Of a stretch of DNA of 64,000 bases, positions 1 through 8,149 are shown piece after piece. A program made the translations under genes and the position numbers. Within the stretch, counting starts at the first letter, position 1, and the number at the start of each line of letters is the position of its first letter. The notes below the pieces were generated by a model. The model was not told where the DNA came from. It did no database searches and saw nothing but the letters and a program-made list of their open reading frames with translations. Where the stretch lies: assembly GCA_021811185.1 (NCBI GenBank), contig JAJZPL010000007.1:47226-111225 (forward strand), in the 5' to 3' direction. Source of the stretch: a bacterium (lineage in GTDB: Bacteria > Elusimicrobiota > Elusimicrobia > Elusimicrobiales > UBA9959).

Positions 1-860
1 CTCATGGCCGGCATCACCGCGAAGGTATCCACGCGCCCGGCCGCCGTAAAGGCCGCTATGGCGTTAGTGCCGAAACCGTTCACCAGCCGCGTCAGCGCCA
101 TCATGCCGCCGGCCACCAGCATGTTCTGCACGCCGGAAGGCAGGCCGATGGCCAGGCTTTTTTTCAGGACGGCGCGGTCGAACTCGAAGCCTTTCAGCCT
201 GAACTTCAGCACTTTGTGCGTCTTGTTCAGGTAGACCACCGCTAGCAGGAACGAAACGGCCTGCGCCAGCACGGTGGCCCAGGCGGAGCCGGCTATGCCC
301 CAGTGCAGGACCGTCACGAAGAACAGCACCAGCGCGGCGTTCAGAATAGTGGAGAAGACCAGGAAGTAGAGCGGCGTCTTGGAATCCCCCAGCCCGCGAA
401 GGATCGCGCTTACGGAATTATAGCCGAACAGGAAGACCAGGCCGCCGAAAGTGATGCGCAGATAGGTCAGCGCCTGCGGCAGGATCTCCGGCGGGGTATT
501 AAGCAGCTGCAGGACGCGCTCCGAGAAGAGCAGGCCCAGGCCCGTCGCCAGCAGCGAGGCGAAGAAGAGGAAGATGTAAGAGGTGTCGATGGCCCGGCGC
601 ACCCTGGCCATGTCCTTGGCGCCGAAGAACTGGGAGATAAGGATGGAGAACCCCATCGTAGCGCCGATGATGAGCGAGACCAGCAGGAAGATGATCGGGA
701 AGCTGGCCCCGACGGCGGCCAGCGCGGATTTGCCTATAGCCCGCCCCACTACGATGCTGTCCACCAGGTTATAGGACTGCTGGAACACGTTGCCGATCAG
801 CATCGGCACCGTGAAGTTCCAGATCAGCCGTCCCTCGTGCCCTTCGGTAAGGTCCTTCAC
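1..860 (-). CDS. MATE family efflux protein (C-terminus cut by window edge)
   Basis: This is a multidrug/toxin exporter of the MATE (NorM/DinF) family, a polytopic inner-membrane antiporter that expels organic compounds using an ion gradient. The 286 visible codons show alternating hydrophobic helices and family-typical stretches: the N-terminal GRLIWNFTVPMLIGNVFQQ, then VDSIVVGRAIGKSALAAVG and LRGLGDSKTPLYFLV. The start is a GTG at 858-860 that overlaps the TGA of the upstream phosphatase gene (GTGA), so the two genes are translationally coupled. The C-terminal part lies left of position 1. Family assignment is secure; the substrate cannot be read from sequence. Confidence 0.9.
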   Translation of the reverse strand, partial: MKDLTEGHEGRLIWNFTVPMLIGNVFQQSYNLVDSIVVGRAIGKSALAAVGASFPIIFLLVSLIIGATMGFSILISQFFGAKDMARVRRAIDTSYIFLFFASLLATGLGLLFSERVLQLLNTPPEILPQALTYLRITFGGLVFLFGYNSVSAILRGLGDSKTPLYFLVFSTILNAALVLFFVTVLHWGIAGSAWATVLAQAVSFLLAVVYLNKTHKVLKFRLKGFEFDRAVLKKSLAIGLPSGVQNMLVAGGMMALTRLVNGFGTNAIAAFTAAGRVDTFAVMPAM

Positions 861-1564
861 CTGGCGGCCCCTTCCTTAACCAGCAGCGCGCGCAGGGTTT
901 CCATGTCCGCTTTGAATACCGGGCTCTTGCGGTAAACCTTGTAAAGCCTGTCGGCCAGCTTCTTCCCTGCCTCTATGTCGGAAGGATGATGCACCCCGCC
1001 GATCACGCGGTCGAGCGCGGCCTGGTCGGCGCGGGCGAAGAATTCCTTCTTCCTGGACGGCGCCAGGTCCGCCAGCATCAGCGCGAACAGGCGCGAGATG
1101 GTGGCGTGCCCGCTGGGATAGGAAAGCCCGCCCAGCCGGCCAAGGCAGGGCTCGAGCGATGCGTCGCGCAGGAAAGGGCGCGGCCTTTTGAACATCTCCT
1201 TGATGTCGGCGGCCGCGCCGTCGGTCTCGGTCTTAACGCGCCGGAAAATTACCGCCGCGGCCTCCGGCAGGGGCTCCGGGAAAGGGCTGATATCGCCGAA
1301 GAATTCCTCGTAACCGGCATGGGCGGCGGCGTTGGCTTTGGCGCATTGCTCCGGAGTGCGCTTCCGCTGCCAGCTCTTCAGGACGGCCAGGTCAAGCAGA
1401 TCGGCCCTGGAGCCCGCGGCAGGCGGGGCCGGGAAATCCGGGAACTTCTGCTGGTCGGAGGTTATGTAATAGGTAGTGCGCGGGATCACCCAGTCTTCCG
1501 CGAAGAGGGAGAAGGGGACAAAGAGGGCGAGGGCCAGGGCAAGGAGCAGTTTTCTGTTGCGCAT
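857..1564 (-). CDS. PAP2-superfamily phosphatase, secreted
   Basis: Class A acid phosphatase or lipid phosphatase of the PAP2 superfamily, acting in the periplasm on phosphomonoesters or lipid pyrophosphates. An N-terminal signal peptide ([22 protein letters not shown], split here only for description) is followed by the three PAP2 signature blocks: a Lys-x6-Arg-Pro stretch around [10 protein letters not shown], the [13 protein letters not shown] block with the catalytic-type PSGH, and [15 protein letters not shown] with the last His and Asp. I place the start at 1564 rather than the Met five codons upstream, because TACAAT lies exactly six bases before 1564 and the upstream Met would fall inside that box. 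The 3' end overlaps the MATE gene by three bases, so they form an operon. Confidence 0.85.
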   Translation of the reverse strand: MRNRKLLLALALALFVPFSLFAEDWVIPRTTYYITSDQQKFPDFPAPPAAGSRADLLDLAVLKSWQRKRTPEQCAKANAAAHAGYEEFFGDISPFPEPLPEAAAVIFRRVKTETDGAAADIKEMFKRPRPFLRDASLEPCLGRLGGLSYPSGHATISRLFALMLADLAPSRKKEFFARADQAALDRVIGGVHHPSDIEAGKKLADRLYKVYRKSPVFKADMETLRALLVKEGAAR

Positions 1565-1570
1565 GCGTAA

Positions 1571-1576
1571 ATTGTA
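1571..1576 (-). promoter_or_regulatory. -10 box TACAAT placed for leaderless start of the PAP2 gene
   Basis: On the minus strand TACAAT is followed by six bases (ttacgc) and then ATG at 1564. No Shine-Dalgarno sequence is present. With a -10 box at -12 to -7, transcription would begin at the A of the ATG. No convincing -35 box is seen. Confidence 0.55.
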
Positions 1577-1649
1577 CAAAACCGGCGGCCGCTATTCCCC
1601 CCTGCCATTGGAAAAAGTTATACTTAACGGAGAATTTACAGGAGGGACT

Positions 1650-3083
1650 ATGCCCGCAACGACCAAGGAGAAAACTAAGACCATGAAGAAAGACTTTAAA
1701 GTTAAGGATATGAGCCTTGCCCCCCTGGGCCGCCGCGAGATAGAGATCGCGGAAAAAGAGATGCCCGGCCTGATGTCCCTCCGCGAGAAGTTCGGCGCCA
1801 AGAAGCCCCTCAAGGGCGCGCGCGTGATGGGCTCCCTGCACATGACCAACCAGACCGCCGTCCTTATAGAGACGCTGGCCGCGCTCGGCGCCGAAGTGCG
1901 CTGGTGCTCCTGCAATATTTACTCCACCAGCGACCCCGCCGCCGCGGCCGTCGCCGCCGCCGGCATCCCGGTGTTCGCCTGGAAGGGCGAGACGCTGGCT
2001 GAATACTGGTGGTGCACCGAGAAGGCGCTGGACTTCGGCAACGGCAAAGGCCCCAACCTTATAGTGGACGACGGCGGCGACGCCACCATGATGATGCACC
2101 GCGGCTTCGCGGCCGAGGACAACCCCAGGATCCTGGACGCCAAGGCCGGCACCGAGGACGAAGTGGAGCTCAACCTCTCCCTCAAATCTATCCTTAAGAA
2201 AACCCCCCGCCGCTGGCACACCGCGGTGAAGGAATGGAAGGGCGTCTCCGAGGAGACCACCACCGGCGTGCACCGCCTGTACCAGATGCACGAGGCCGGC
2301 ACCCTGATGGTGCCCGCCATCAACGTGAACGATTCCGTGACCAAGTCCAAGTTCGACAACCTGTACGGCTGCCGCGAGTCCCTGGCGGACGGCATCAAGC
2401 GCGCCACCGACGTGATGATAGCCGGCAAAGTGGTAGTGGTCTGCGGCTACGGCGACGTGGGCAAAGGCTGCGCCAAATCCATGCACGGCTTCGGCGCCCG
2501 CGTGATCGTGACCGAGATCGACCCTATCTGCGCGCTGCAGGCCGCCATGGAGGGCTTCGAGGTGAAGACCGTGGAAGACACGCTGGGCGAAGGCGACATC
2601 TACGTCACCACCACCGGCAACAAGGACATTATCCGCCTCGAGCACATGCTCAAGATGAAGGACCAGGCCATAGTCTGCAACATCGGCCATTTCGACGACG
2701 AGATCCAGATGGCCGCGCTGAACAAGGCCAAGGGCGTGAAGCAGGTCAACATAAAGCCGCAGGTCGACCGCTACGACCTTCCCTCCGGCCGCGCCATCTA
2801 CGTGCTGGCGCAGGGCCGCCTGGTGAACCTGGGCTGCGCCAAGGGCCACCCCTCGTTCGTGATGAGCAACTCCTTCACCAACCAGACCCTGGCCCAGCTG
2901 GAGCTGTGGACCAAGGAAATGCCCGTGGGCGTGTACCGCCTGCCCAAGCACCTGGACGAAGAAGTGGCCCGCCTGCACCTGGCCAAGATCGGCGTGAAGC
3001 TGACCAAGCTCTCCAAAGAGCAGGCCGAGTACATCGGCGTAAAAGTGGAAGGCCCGTACAAAGCCGACCATTACCGCTACTAA
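1650..3083 (+). CDS. ahcY: Adenosylhomocysteinase (S-adenosylhomocysteine hydrolase)
   Basis: AhcY hydrolyses S-adenosylhomocysteine to adenosine and homocysteine, clearing the product of SAM-dependent methylation in the cytoplasm. The 477-residue protein is full length. The NAD-binding loop [20 protein letters not shown] lies near residues 265-284. The substrate-side blocks [34 protein letters not shown] and the C-terminal [20 protein letters not shown] and KADHYRY are all present. The ATG at 1650 is chosen because it follows a good ribosome-binding site (ggaggg, 1641-1646); the frame is open further upstream but without a start signal. It is a single-gene unit closed by the hairpins at 3098-3131 and 3149-3180. 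No SAH riboswitch fits in the 70-base leader. Confidence 0.98.
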   Translation: MPATTKEKTKTMKKDFKVKDMSLAPLGRREIEIAEKEMPGLMSLREKFGAKKPLKGARVMGSLHMTNQTAVLIETLAALGAEVRWCSCNIYSTSDPAAAAVAAAGIPVFAWKGETLAEYWWCTEKALDFGNGKGPNLIVDDGGDATMMMHRGFAAEDNPRILDAKAGTEDEVELNLSLKSILKKTPRRWHTAVKEWKGVSEETTTGVHRLYQMHEAGTLMVPAINVNDSVTKSKFDNLYGCRESLADGIKRATDVMIAGKVVVVCGYGDVGKGCAKSMHGFGARVIVTEIDPICALQAAMEGFEVKTVEDTLGEGDIYVTTTGNKDIIRLEHMLKMKDQAIVCNIGHFDDEIQMAALNKAKGVKQVNIKPQVDRYDLPSGRAIYVLAQGRLVNLGCAKGHPSFVMSNSFTNQTLAQLELWTKEMPVGVYRLPKHLDEEVARLHLAKIGVKLTKLSKEQAEYIGVKVEGPYKADHYRY

Positions 3084-3097
3084 ACCAGCAATAAGCG

Positions 3098-3131
3098 GAG
3101 GCTCAACCTCGGGGAATTGAGGTTGAGCCTC
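3098..3131 (+). repeat. 13-bp perfect inverted repeat after ahcY
   Basis: Arms gaggctcaacctc (3098-3110) and gaggttgagcctc (3119-3131) flank an 8-base loop. There is no U-run directly after it, so it may protect the mRNA 3' end or assist the true terminator 18 bases downstream. Confidence 0.7.
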
Positions 3132-3148
3132 ACTTATAAAGAAAAAGG

Positions 3149-3180
3149 AAACCCGGGGCGAAATCCCCGGGTTTTCTTTT
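3149..3180 (+). terminator. Rho-independent terminator of ahcY
   Basis: A ten-base-pair stem, aaacccgggg / ccccgggttt (3149-3158 and 3165-3174), with a six-base loop, followed by ttctttt. The A-rich left flank makes it potentially bidirectional. Confidence 0.85.
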
Positions 3181-3181
3181 G

Positions 3182-3187
3182 TATCAT
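3182..3187 (+). promoter_or_regulatory. -10 box TATCAT placed for leaderless start
   Basis: TATCAT, six bases (aaccgc), then ATG at 3194. It sits directly behind the ahcY terminator and there is no Shine-Dalgarno sequence. Confidence 0.6.
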
Positions 3188-3193
3188 AACCGC

Positions 3194-3961
3194 ATGCAGC
3201 TCAGCTTCCTTACCATCAACGCCCACAAGGGGTTCTCCACGCTGAACAAGCGCTTCGCGCTGCCGGAACTGCGCGACTGCGTGCACGCCGCCGGGGCGGA
3301 CATAGTTTTCCTGCAGGAAGTGGTAGGGCAGAACATCCGCCAGGCCCGCAAATACTTCCACTGGCCGGTGAAGCCGCAGCACGAATACCTGGCCGAAAAA
3401 TCCGGCTTCAGCCACGCCTACGGCAAGAACGCGGTGTACACCGCCGGCCACCATGGCAACGCCATCCTTTCGCGCTTTCCCATCCTGCATTCCGAAAAAG
3501 CCGACATCTCCACCAACCGCGTGGAGCACCGCGGCCTGCTGTACGCCAAGGTTAAGCTGCCGGAGGGCAAACTGCCGCTCCACTGCGTCTGCGTGCACCT
3601 GGGGCTGCTTTGCGCTTCGCGCAAAAAACAGTTCTCCAGGATAGCGGAATACGTCCAGCGCGTGGTGCCGGACACGGAGCCGGTCATCGTGGCCGGGGAC
3701 TTCAACGAGTGGCGCAAGAACAAAAAGGACGAGTTGGAAACGCGCCTGCTGATGAAGGACGCGGGGCTGGAACTTTACGGCCGCAAGCTCCGCACTTTCC
3801 CCGCCCTCATGCCTGTTTTCCCGCTGGACCGGATCTACCTGCGCGGCTTTAAAGTGCTTAAAGCGCAGGTGCTCAACAAAGGCCCGTGGAAGGACATCTC
3901 CGACCACGCCGCTTTCTTCGCCGAAGCGAAATACGACTGGCCGCCCGCAGCCCCCCGCTAA
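3194..3961 (+). CDS. Endonuclease/exonuclease/phosphatase (EEP) fold protein
   Basis: A 255-residue member of the EEP metal-dependent phosphodiesterase superfamily. Visible motifs are the N-terminal LTINAHKGF (the usual Asn of N-x-x), the metal-binding Glu in FLQEVVGQ, the central GNAILSRFPI, the VHLGL strand, the catalytic GDFNEWR and the closing SDHAAFFAE. There is no signal peptide, so it is probably cytoplasmic. Relatives hydrolyse DNA, sphingolipids or inositol phosphates, and the sequence does not say which applies here; cardiolipin-synthase-linked EEP proteins are the closest in feel. The start at 3194 follows the -10 box by six bases. hrpB begins 17 bases after its stop, with its own -10 box. 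Confidence 0.85.
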   Translation: MQLSFLTINAHKGFSTLNKRFALPELRDCVHAAGADIVFLQEVVGQNIRQARKYFHWPVKPQHEYLAEKSGFSHAYGKNAVYTAGHHGNAILSRFPILHSEKADISTNRVEHRGLLYAKVKLPEGKLPLHCVCVHLGLLCASRKKQFSRIAEYVQRVVPDTEPVIVAGDFNEWRKNKKDELETRLLMKDAGLELYGRKLRTFPALMPVFPLDRIYLRGFKVLKAQVLNKGPWKDISDHAAFFAEAKYDWPPAAPR

Positions 3962-3965
3962 TTTA

Positions 3966-3971
3966 TAGAAT
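3966..3971 (+). promoter_or_regulatory. -10 box TAGAAT placed for leaderless start of hrpB
   Basis: TAGAAT, six bases (atcagg), then GTG at 3978. It lies in the 16-base gap after the EEP gene; no -35 box is recognisable because that position falls inside the upstream coding sequence. Confidence 0.5.
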
Positions 3972-3977
3972 ATCAGG

Positions 3978-6467
3978 GTGACAGAACGGCTTCCGATACT
4001 TCAGAGCGCGGAGCTCATCCTTAAAGCCGCGGCCAAAAGCCGCAGGCTTATTATTTCATCTCCTCCCGGTTCGGGCAAATCCACCAAGGTCCCGCAGCTG
4101 CTGCTGGACTCCGGCGCGCTGAAAGGCCGGATAGCGGTGCTGGAACCGCGGCGCCTGGCCGCGCGCATGCTGGCCGACCGCGTGGCCAAAGAGCGCGGCG
4201 GTACCGCCGGCGGCGAGGTGGGCTACCGCGTCCGCTTCGAGGACCGCACCGGCCCCAAGAGCCGGATAATCTTCGAGACCGAGGGCATCCTGCTGCGCGA
4301 ACTGGTCTCGGACCCGCTGCTCACCAGATATTCCGCCATCATCCTGGACGAGTTCCACGAGCGCCACATCCACGGCGACATCACCCTGGCCGCGTGCCTC
4401 GCGCTGCAGCAGGGCCCCCGGCCCGACCTCCTTATAGTAGTGATGTCCGCCACGCTGGACGAGAAAGCCCTGGCCGCTTACCTGGCGCCTTGCGAAACGG
4501 TGCTGGCGCAGGGGACCGTGTACCCTGTCAAAGTCGTCTATTGCGGCACCGATCTGGCGAAGCTGCCGGTCTGGGAAGCCGCCGCCAAAACCTGCGCGCA
4601 GGTGATGCCGGCTGTCAAAGAAGGCCACGCGCTGGTCTTCATGCCCGGCGCTTACGAGATAAGCCGCACCGCCGCCGCCATAGCCGCCACTCCCGCCCTT
4701 TCCGGCTTCGCCGTAATGCCGCTGCACGGCGACATGCCCCCCTCCGCCCAGGACGCGGCGGTAGCCCCGTCCGCCCGGCGGAAGATCATAATAGCCACGA
4801 ACATAGCGGAAACCTCGCTTACCATAGAAGGCGTAACGGCCGTGGTGGACAGCGGCCTGGCCCGGATAGCCCGCTACGACGGGGCGCGCGGCATAAACAC
4901 CCTTTTTACCGAGAACATAGCCGCCCCCTCCGCGGCGCAGAGAGCAGGCCGCGCCGGCCGCACCGCGCCCGGCATCTGCGCCCGCCTCTGGACCGAGCGC
5001 GACAACGCCGCCCGCCCGGCCGCGCTGGAACCGGAAATACTCCGCCTGGACGTAAGCGAGGCCCTGCTCACGCTGAAGGCATGCGGCTATAAGGATTTCT
5101 CCGCGCTGCGCTGGCTCGACCCGCCGTCGGCGGAAGACGCCGCGCGGGCCGAGCGGCTGCTGCACGACCTGGGGGCGACCGATAAAGAGGAGAGCCTTAC
5201 CAAAGAAGGAAAGGCCATGGCGGCCTACCCGCTGCACCCGCGCTATTCCCGCATGATGGCTGAGGGCGCGCGGCTGGGCTGCGCTTACGAATGCGCGCTT
5301 ATAGCCGCGGCGGCGCAGGGGCGCGCGCTATGGCTGGACGAAGCCGGCCCCGAAACCCGCGCCGGCGGCGGGCTGCGCTCCGACCTGGCCGCGGTGATAA
5401 AGGCGCTGGAAGCCTGCGAAGCGGCCAACTTCGACGCCTACGCCTGCCAGCGCACGGGCCTTAAAGCTTCCGCGGCGCGCGACGCCTGGCGTCTGGCCAA
5501 AAGGCTGGCCGGCGGGGCGGAGCCCGGCGGGCCGCGGGAAATGGAGCTGGCCTCCCAATGTTTTCTCCGCGCTTTCCCGGACCGCGTGGGCGCGCTGTTC
5601 TCCGCCGAGCGCGGCCGCTACCAGCTGCCCGGCGGCAGGCGGGCGCGGCTGAGCCCTAAAAGCGCGGCGGCAGGCGCCCCGCTGATCTGCGCCGGCGAGG
5701 CCATGGAAAGCCAACAGCGTACCGGCGCTGATATTACGCTCTCCCTGGCGGCCGAAATAAAAGAGGAGTGGCTGCGAGAAGCTTTTCCCGGAGAGATAAC
5801 CACCCTCTCCCGCCCCGCGCTCGACGAGGCAATGCTGACCCCGGTCACCGAGAACCTCACCCTCTACCGCGACGTGGTGATCCGCAGAGAAATAACCTCG
5901 GCCCGCCCCAGCAAACCATCCTCGGAACTTATCGCCGAAGAATTCATCAGCGGCAGGCAGAAGCTGCAGAAGTGGGACGAGGACGTGGAGGACTGGCTGG
6001 CCAGGGTGGAATTCCTGGCCAAAGCATGTCCGGATTTCGGCATCGCCCCGCTTTCCGGTGAAGACCTTAAACTGGTGATCGCGGAGATCTGCTCCGGCGC
6101 GCGCAGCGTGGCCGAGGCTAAGGGCCGGCCGGTGCTGCCGGTACTGCAGGACTGGTTCGGCTGGGACAAGAACCGCCTGATCGACAGGCACGCCCCGGCG
6201 AGGCTCGAGATGCCCGGCGGGCGCAGGGCCAAGATCCGCTACCCGAAGAACGGCGAGCCCTTCCTGGAAGCCAAGATCCAGGACCTCTTCGCCCTCACCG
6301 AAACGCCCCGCATAGCCGCCGGCAGGGTGCCGCTGGTGGTGCATATCCTGGCGCCCTCGATGCGCCCCGTTCAGGTGACGAAGGATCTCAAAAGTTTCTG
6401 GGCGGAAAGTTACCCCAGGCTAAAACCGGCGCTGGCCCGGCGTTACCCGAGGCATAAATGGCTTTAG
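3978..6467 (+). CDS. hrpB: ATP-dependent helicase HrpB (DEAH/RHA type)
   Basis: An 829-residue DExH-box helicase of the HrpB family, full length for the family (about 800-850). In order: Walker A PPGSGKST at residues 29-36, the Ia block LEPRRLAARMLA, DEFH near 125-128, motif III SATL, motif V TNIAETSLTIEG, motif VI QRAGRAGRTAPG, a helicase-associated domain and the HrpB-specific C-terminal domain ending in LARRYPRHKW. Relatives act on RNA or RNA-DNA structures, but the physiological substrate of bacterial HrpB is poorly known. The GTG at 3978 gives the correct N-terminus; the next Met lies far inside. It is probably transcribed alone from the leaderless-type promoter upstream. Confidence 0.95.
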   Translation: MTERLPILQSAELILKAAAKSRRLIISSPPGSGKSTKVPQLLLDSGALKGRIAVLEPRRLAARMLADRVAKERGGTAGGEVGYRVRFEDRTGPKSRIIFETEGILLRELVSDPLLTRYSAIILDEFHERHIHGDITLAACLALQQGPRPDLLIVVMSATLDEKALAAYLAPCETVLAQGTVYPVKVVYCGTDLAKLPVWEAAAKTCAQVMPAVKEGHALVFMPGAYEISRTAAAIAATPALSGFAVMPLHGDMPPSAQDAAVAPSARRKIIIATNIAETSLTIEGVTAVVDSGLARIARYDGARGINTLFTENIAAPSAAQRAGRAGRTAPGICARLWTERDNAARPAALEPEILRLDVSEALLTLKACGYKDFSALRWLDPPSAEDAARAERLLHDLGATDKEESLTKEGKAMAAYPLHPRYSRMMAEGARLGCAYECALIAAAAQGRALWLDEAGPETRAGGGLRSDLAAVIKALEACEAANFDAYACQRTGLKASAARDAWRLAKRLAGGAEPGGPREMELASQCFLRAFPDRVGALFSAERGRYQLPGGRRARLSPKSAAAGAPLICAGEAMESQQRTGADITLSLAAEIKEEWLREAFPGEITTLSRPALDEAMLTPVTENLTLYRDVVIRREITSARPSKPSSELIAEEFISGRQKLQKWDEDVEDWLARVEFLAKACPDFGIAPLSGEDLKLVIAEICSGARSVAEAKGRPVLPVLQDWFGWDKNRLIDRHAPARLEMPGGRRAKIRYPKNGEPFLEAKIQDLFALTETPRIAAGRVPLVVHILAPSMRPVQVTKDLKSFWAESYPRLKPALARRYPRHKWL

Positions 6468-6499
6468 TATTTTTGAAAGTAAGGCCCAAGGAGGAGATC

Positions 6500-6919
6500 A
6501 TGAGAAGCATATACAGATTAACGGCCGGGATACTTATACTGGCGGGAACCGCCGGTCTGTACGCCTGCAAAAAAAAGCCGGCCCCGGAAAAACCCTCCGC
6601 CCCGCCAGCCGAACTTACGGAGGTAAGGTCCGCTATCCAGGCCTACTACGGCGACAACGAGGGGAAATACCCGGCCAGCCTGGCTGAACTGGCAGGAGAA
6701 GGCAAATATCTGAAGGAATTGCCTGCCGTAAAGTTCCAGGGCTGCGCGGCCTCGAACGCGGTTAAATACATACAGGCTAAAGAACTCTCGCCCGGGAACC
6801 TGGACGACGCCGGCGGCTACGCTTATTATAATTCCGAAAAATACCCGGACACTATGGGCGCGCTGGTGCTGAACTGCAGGCACAAGGACGACAAGGGGAT
6901 CCCGGGATACAGTTACTGA
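6500..6919 (+). CDS. Small lipoprotein with pseudopilin-like C-terminal domain
   Basis: A 139-residue lipoprotein: N-terminal hydrophobic helix ending in the lipobox GLYAC, then a KKK and Pro-rich linker. The rest (EVRSAIQAYYGDNEGKYPAS... with LAEL) resembles the globular domain of type II/IV major pseudopilins, where a segment of this kind follows the pilin helix. Here the pilin helix and prepilin peptidase site are missing and a lipid anchor replaces them. Function is unknown. The ATG at 6500 has a strong ribosome-binding site (aaggaggag, about eight bases upstream). An alternative ATG at 6458 would overlap the end of hrpB and spoil the signal sequence. Confidence 0.7.
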   Translation: MRSIYRLTAGILILAGTAGLYACKKKPAPEKPSAPPAELTEVRSAIQAYYGDNEGKYPASLAELAGEGKYLKELPAVKFQGCAASNAVKYIQAKELSPGNLDDAGGYAYYNSEKYPDTMGALVLNCRHKDDKGIPGYSY

Positions 6920-7000
6920 CCGCGACGTGCAAAACCCCAGCAGTTTATGCTAGGATAAGTCCGGTAGAGCCGTAAAATTACGAGGAGATCAAAAACCAAA

Positions 7001-7450
7001 ATGAAAACCATATTCGCATTAGCCTTAACAGCCTGCCTTGGCACGATAGTGAACGCCCAGAATAACCCCGCTCCGGCCCCCGCCGCCCAGCCCGCCGTGA
7101 CCGCGCCCGCGACCCCCGCCCCCGCCGTGCAGCCCGCCGTTGCGGCCCCGGCGCCCGTAGCCGCCGTGGCGCCCGCCGCCGCCCCGGCGCCCGCTATGAC
7201 CATGGCCGAACTGCGCAAAAAGCACATCGACGCCGTTGCCGCCCTCAAAAAGAGCAACATCGACGCGATAAACGCCCTGCGCGCCGGCATGAAAGGCAAA
7301 CCCCGCGCCGAGATCATGAAGGCCGTGGAAGCCAAGAAAGCCGAGCAGAAAGCCATCCTCAAGGACCTCGAGAAAGCCAACAAGGCCGAGATCGAGCAGT
7401 TCAAGAAGGACCACCCCAAGATGGCCAAGCCGGTAATGCCCAAGAAATAA
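7001..7450 (+). CDS. Secreted Ala/Pro-rich helical protein
   Basis: A 149-residue exported protein of unknown function. A signal peptide ends near IVNAQ at residues 16-20. Residues 21-66 are a low-complexity Ala/Pro/Val linker, the kind that spans the cell wall or periplasm. Residues 67-149 are charged and strongly helical (TMAELRKKHIDAVAALKK, then EAKKAEQKAILKDLEKANKA), probably a coiled coil. The design resembles Lpp-like or peptidoglycan-tethering spacers, though no such domain is recognised with certainty. A ribosome-binding site (gaggag, 6981-6986) precedes it. It stands alone and is followed by a strong terminator. Confidence 0.7.
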   Translation: MKTIFALALTACLGTIVNAQNNPAPAPAAQPAVTAPATPAPAVQPAVAAPAPVAAVAPAAAPAPAMTMAELRKKHIDAVAALKKSNIDAINALRAGMKGKPRAEIMKAVEAKKAEQKAILKDLEKANKAEIEQFKKDHPKMAKPVMPKK

Positions 7451-7469
7451 CAGGGTAACCGCAAAATTA

Positions 7470-7510
7470 AAACCCCGGCCGCGTAAAGCAGCCGGGGTTT
7501 TTTGTTTTAT
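7470..7510 (+). terminator. Rho-independent terminator
   Basis: Stem aaaccccggc / gccggggttt (7470-7479, 7491-7500) with an 11-base loop and the tail tttgttttat. It closes the secreted-protein gene and separates it from the convergent membrane-protein gene. Confidence 0.85.
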
Positions 7511-7521
7511 CGGGCGAAGTT

Positions 7522-8049
7522 CTACCGCCAGAGGAGCTGCCCGAGCAGGGCCAGCTGCACTACCCCGGCCAGGGAGCAGGCTGCTACCAGCAGCCGGCGC
7601 TTCCTCGAGACCAGCCTGGCGTTTATCACTATCTGCCCCACGATATCCTCATAATAAGGCGTGGCGGTTACCCCCCCGCCCAGGTATTTATCCAGCCGGT
7701 TGACCAGTTCCGCCTGAGGGTGCCTGGAGATATCCGAGGACTCGAGCAGGGACTCGATGGCGGCCAGCTTGTCGGGGCGCGGCTCCAGCAAAGGCGTGCG
7801 GATGGGCATCTCTATCAAAGGGGAAAGGGCGAGAATGCCTACGGGCAGGATGGCGGCCAGCAGCACCAGCGCGGGATGGTTCACCGGGCCGTCGGGAGAG
7901 ACGAATTTGATCAGCGCCATCTGGAGCGCGGCAAAGCCCGTAAGCGCCCCCAGTTTAAGATCGGTCCATTCTACGGTACGGCGCAGATTTTCGTGGATGA
8001 TCCAGAGCCGCCGTTCCGGCTCCGGGTTAAGGTGCGAAGAAACGCTCAT
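7522..8049 (-). CDS. Small membrane protein resembling PycTM (Pycsar effector) domains
   Basis: A 175-residue protein with three predicted membrane segments: about residues 34-54 (TGFAALQMALIKF), 61-82 (LVLLAAILPVGILAL) and 153-173 (VAACSLAGVVQLALLG). The layout matches PycTM/DUF5706-like proteins: an N-terminal helix leading into WTDLKLGALTGF (compare the D-x-K-x motif before helix 1), two close helices, a cytoplasmic stretch, YYEDIVGQIVINARLVSRKR before the last helix. In Pycsar defence such proteins form pores on sensing a cyclic pyrimidine nucleotide, but no cyclase gene is adjacent, so this is only a resemblance. A good ribosome-binding site (aaggagg) precedes the ATG. Confidence 0.5.
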   Translation of the reverse strand: MSVSSHLNPEPERRLWIIHENLRRTVEWTDLKLGALTGFAALQMALIKFVSPDGPVNHPALVLLAAILPVGILALSPLIEMPIRTPLLEPRPDKLAAIESLLESSDISRHPQAELVNRLDKYLGGGVTATPYYEDIVGQIVINARLVSRKRRLLVAACSLAGVVQLALLGQLLWR

Positions 8050-8089
8050 TACCGCCTCCTTGCCGCTGTCTAACTATTATATTTTAAAT

Positions 8090-8124
8090 CCGCCAAAGAA
8101 AACCCCGGGACCTGGGCCCCGGGG
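8090..8124 (-). terminator. Terminator of the phospholipase-like gene
   Basis: On the minus strand a G+C-rich stem (ccccggg at 8103-8109 with cccgggg at 8118-8124) is followed by ttttctttgg. It lies between the end of the gene at 8150 and the start of the next at 8049. Confidence 0.7.
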
Positions 8125-8149
8125 ATCTTCCCGCCTGTAAAGAAAGTCT

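Noticed and set aside
303..935. Plus-strand open frame at the left end
   Set aside because: Gln/Arg/Asp-rich shadow of the minus-strand MATE gene, whose helices are clear.
1392..3071. 559-codon open frame on the minus strand opposite ahcY
   Set aside because: It mirrors ahcY, has a Gly/His/Val-rich composition typical of antisense frames in G+C-rich genes, and no motif.
3098..3131. Regulatory operator role for the 13-bp inverted repeat after ahcY
   Set aside because: It lies directly behind the stop codon and next to a true terminator; a 3'-end structure explains it better.
6458..6499. Upstream ATG for the small lipoprotein
   Set aside because: It lies inside the hrpB end and would put charged residues before the lipoprotein signal; the ATG at 6500 has a strong ribosome-binding site.
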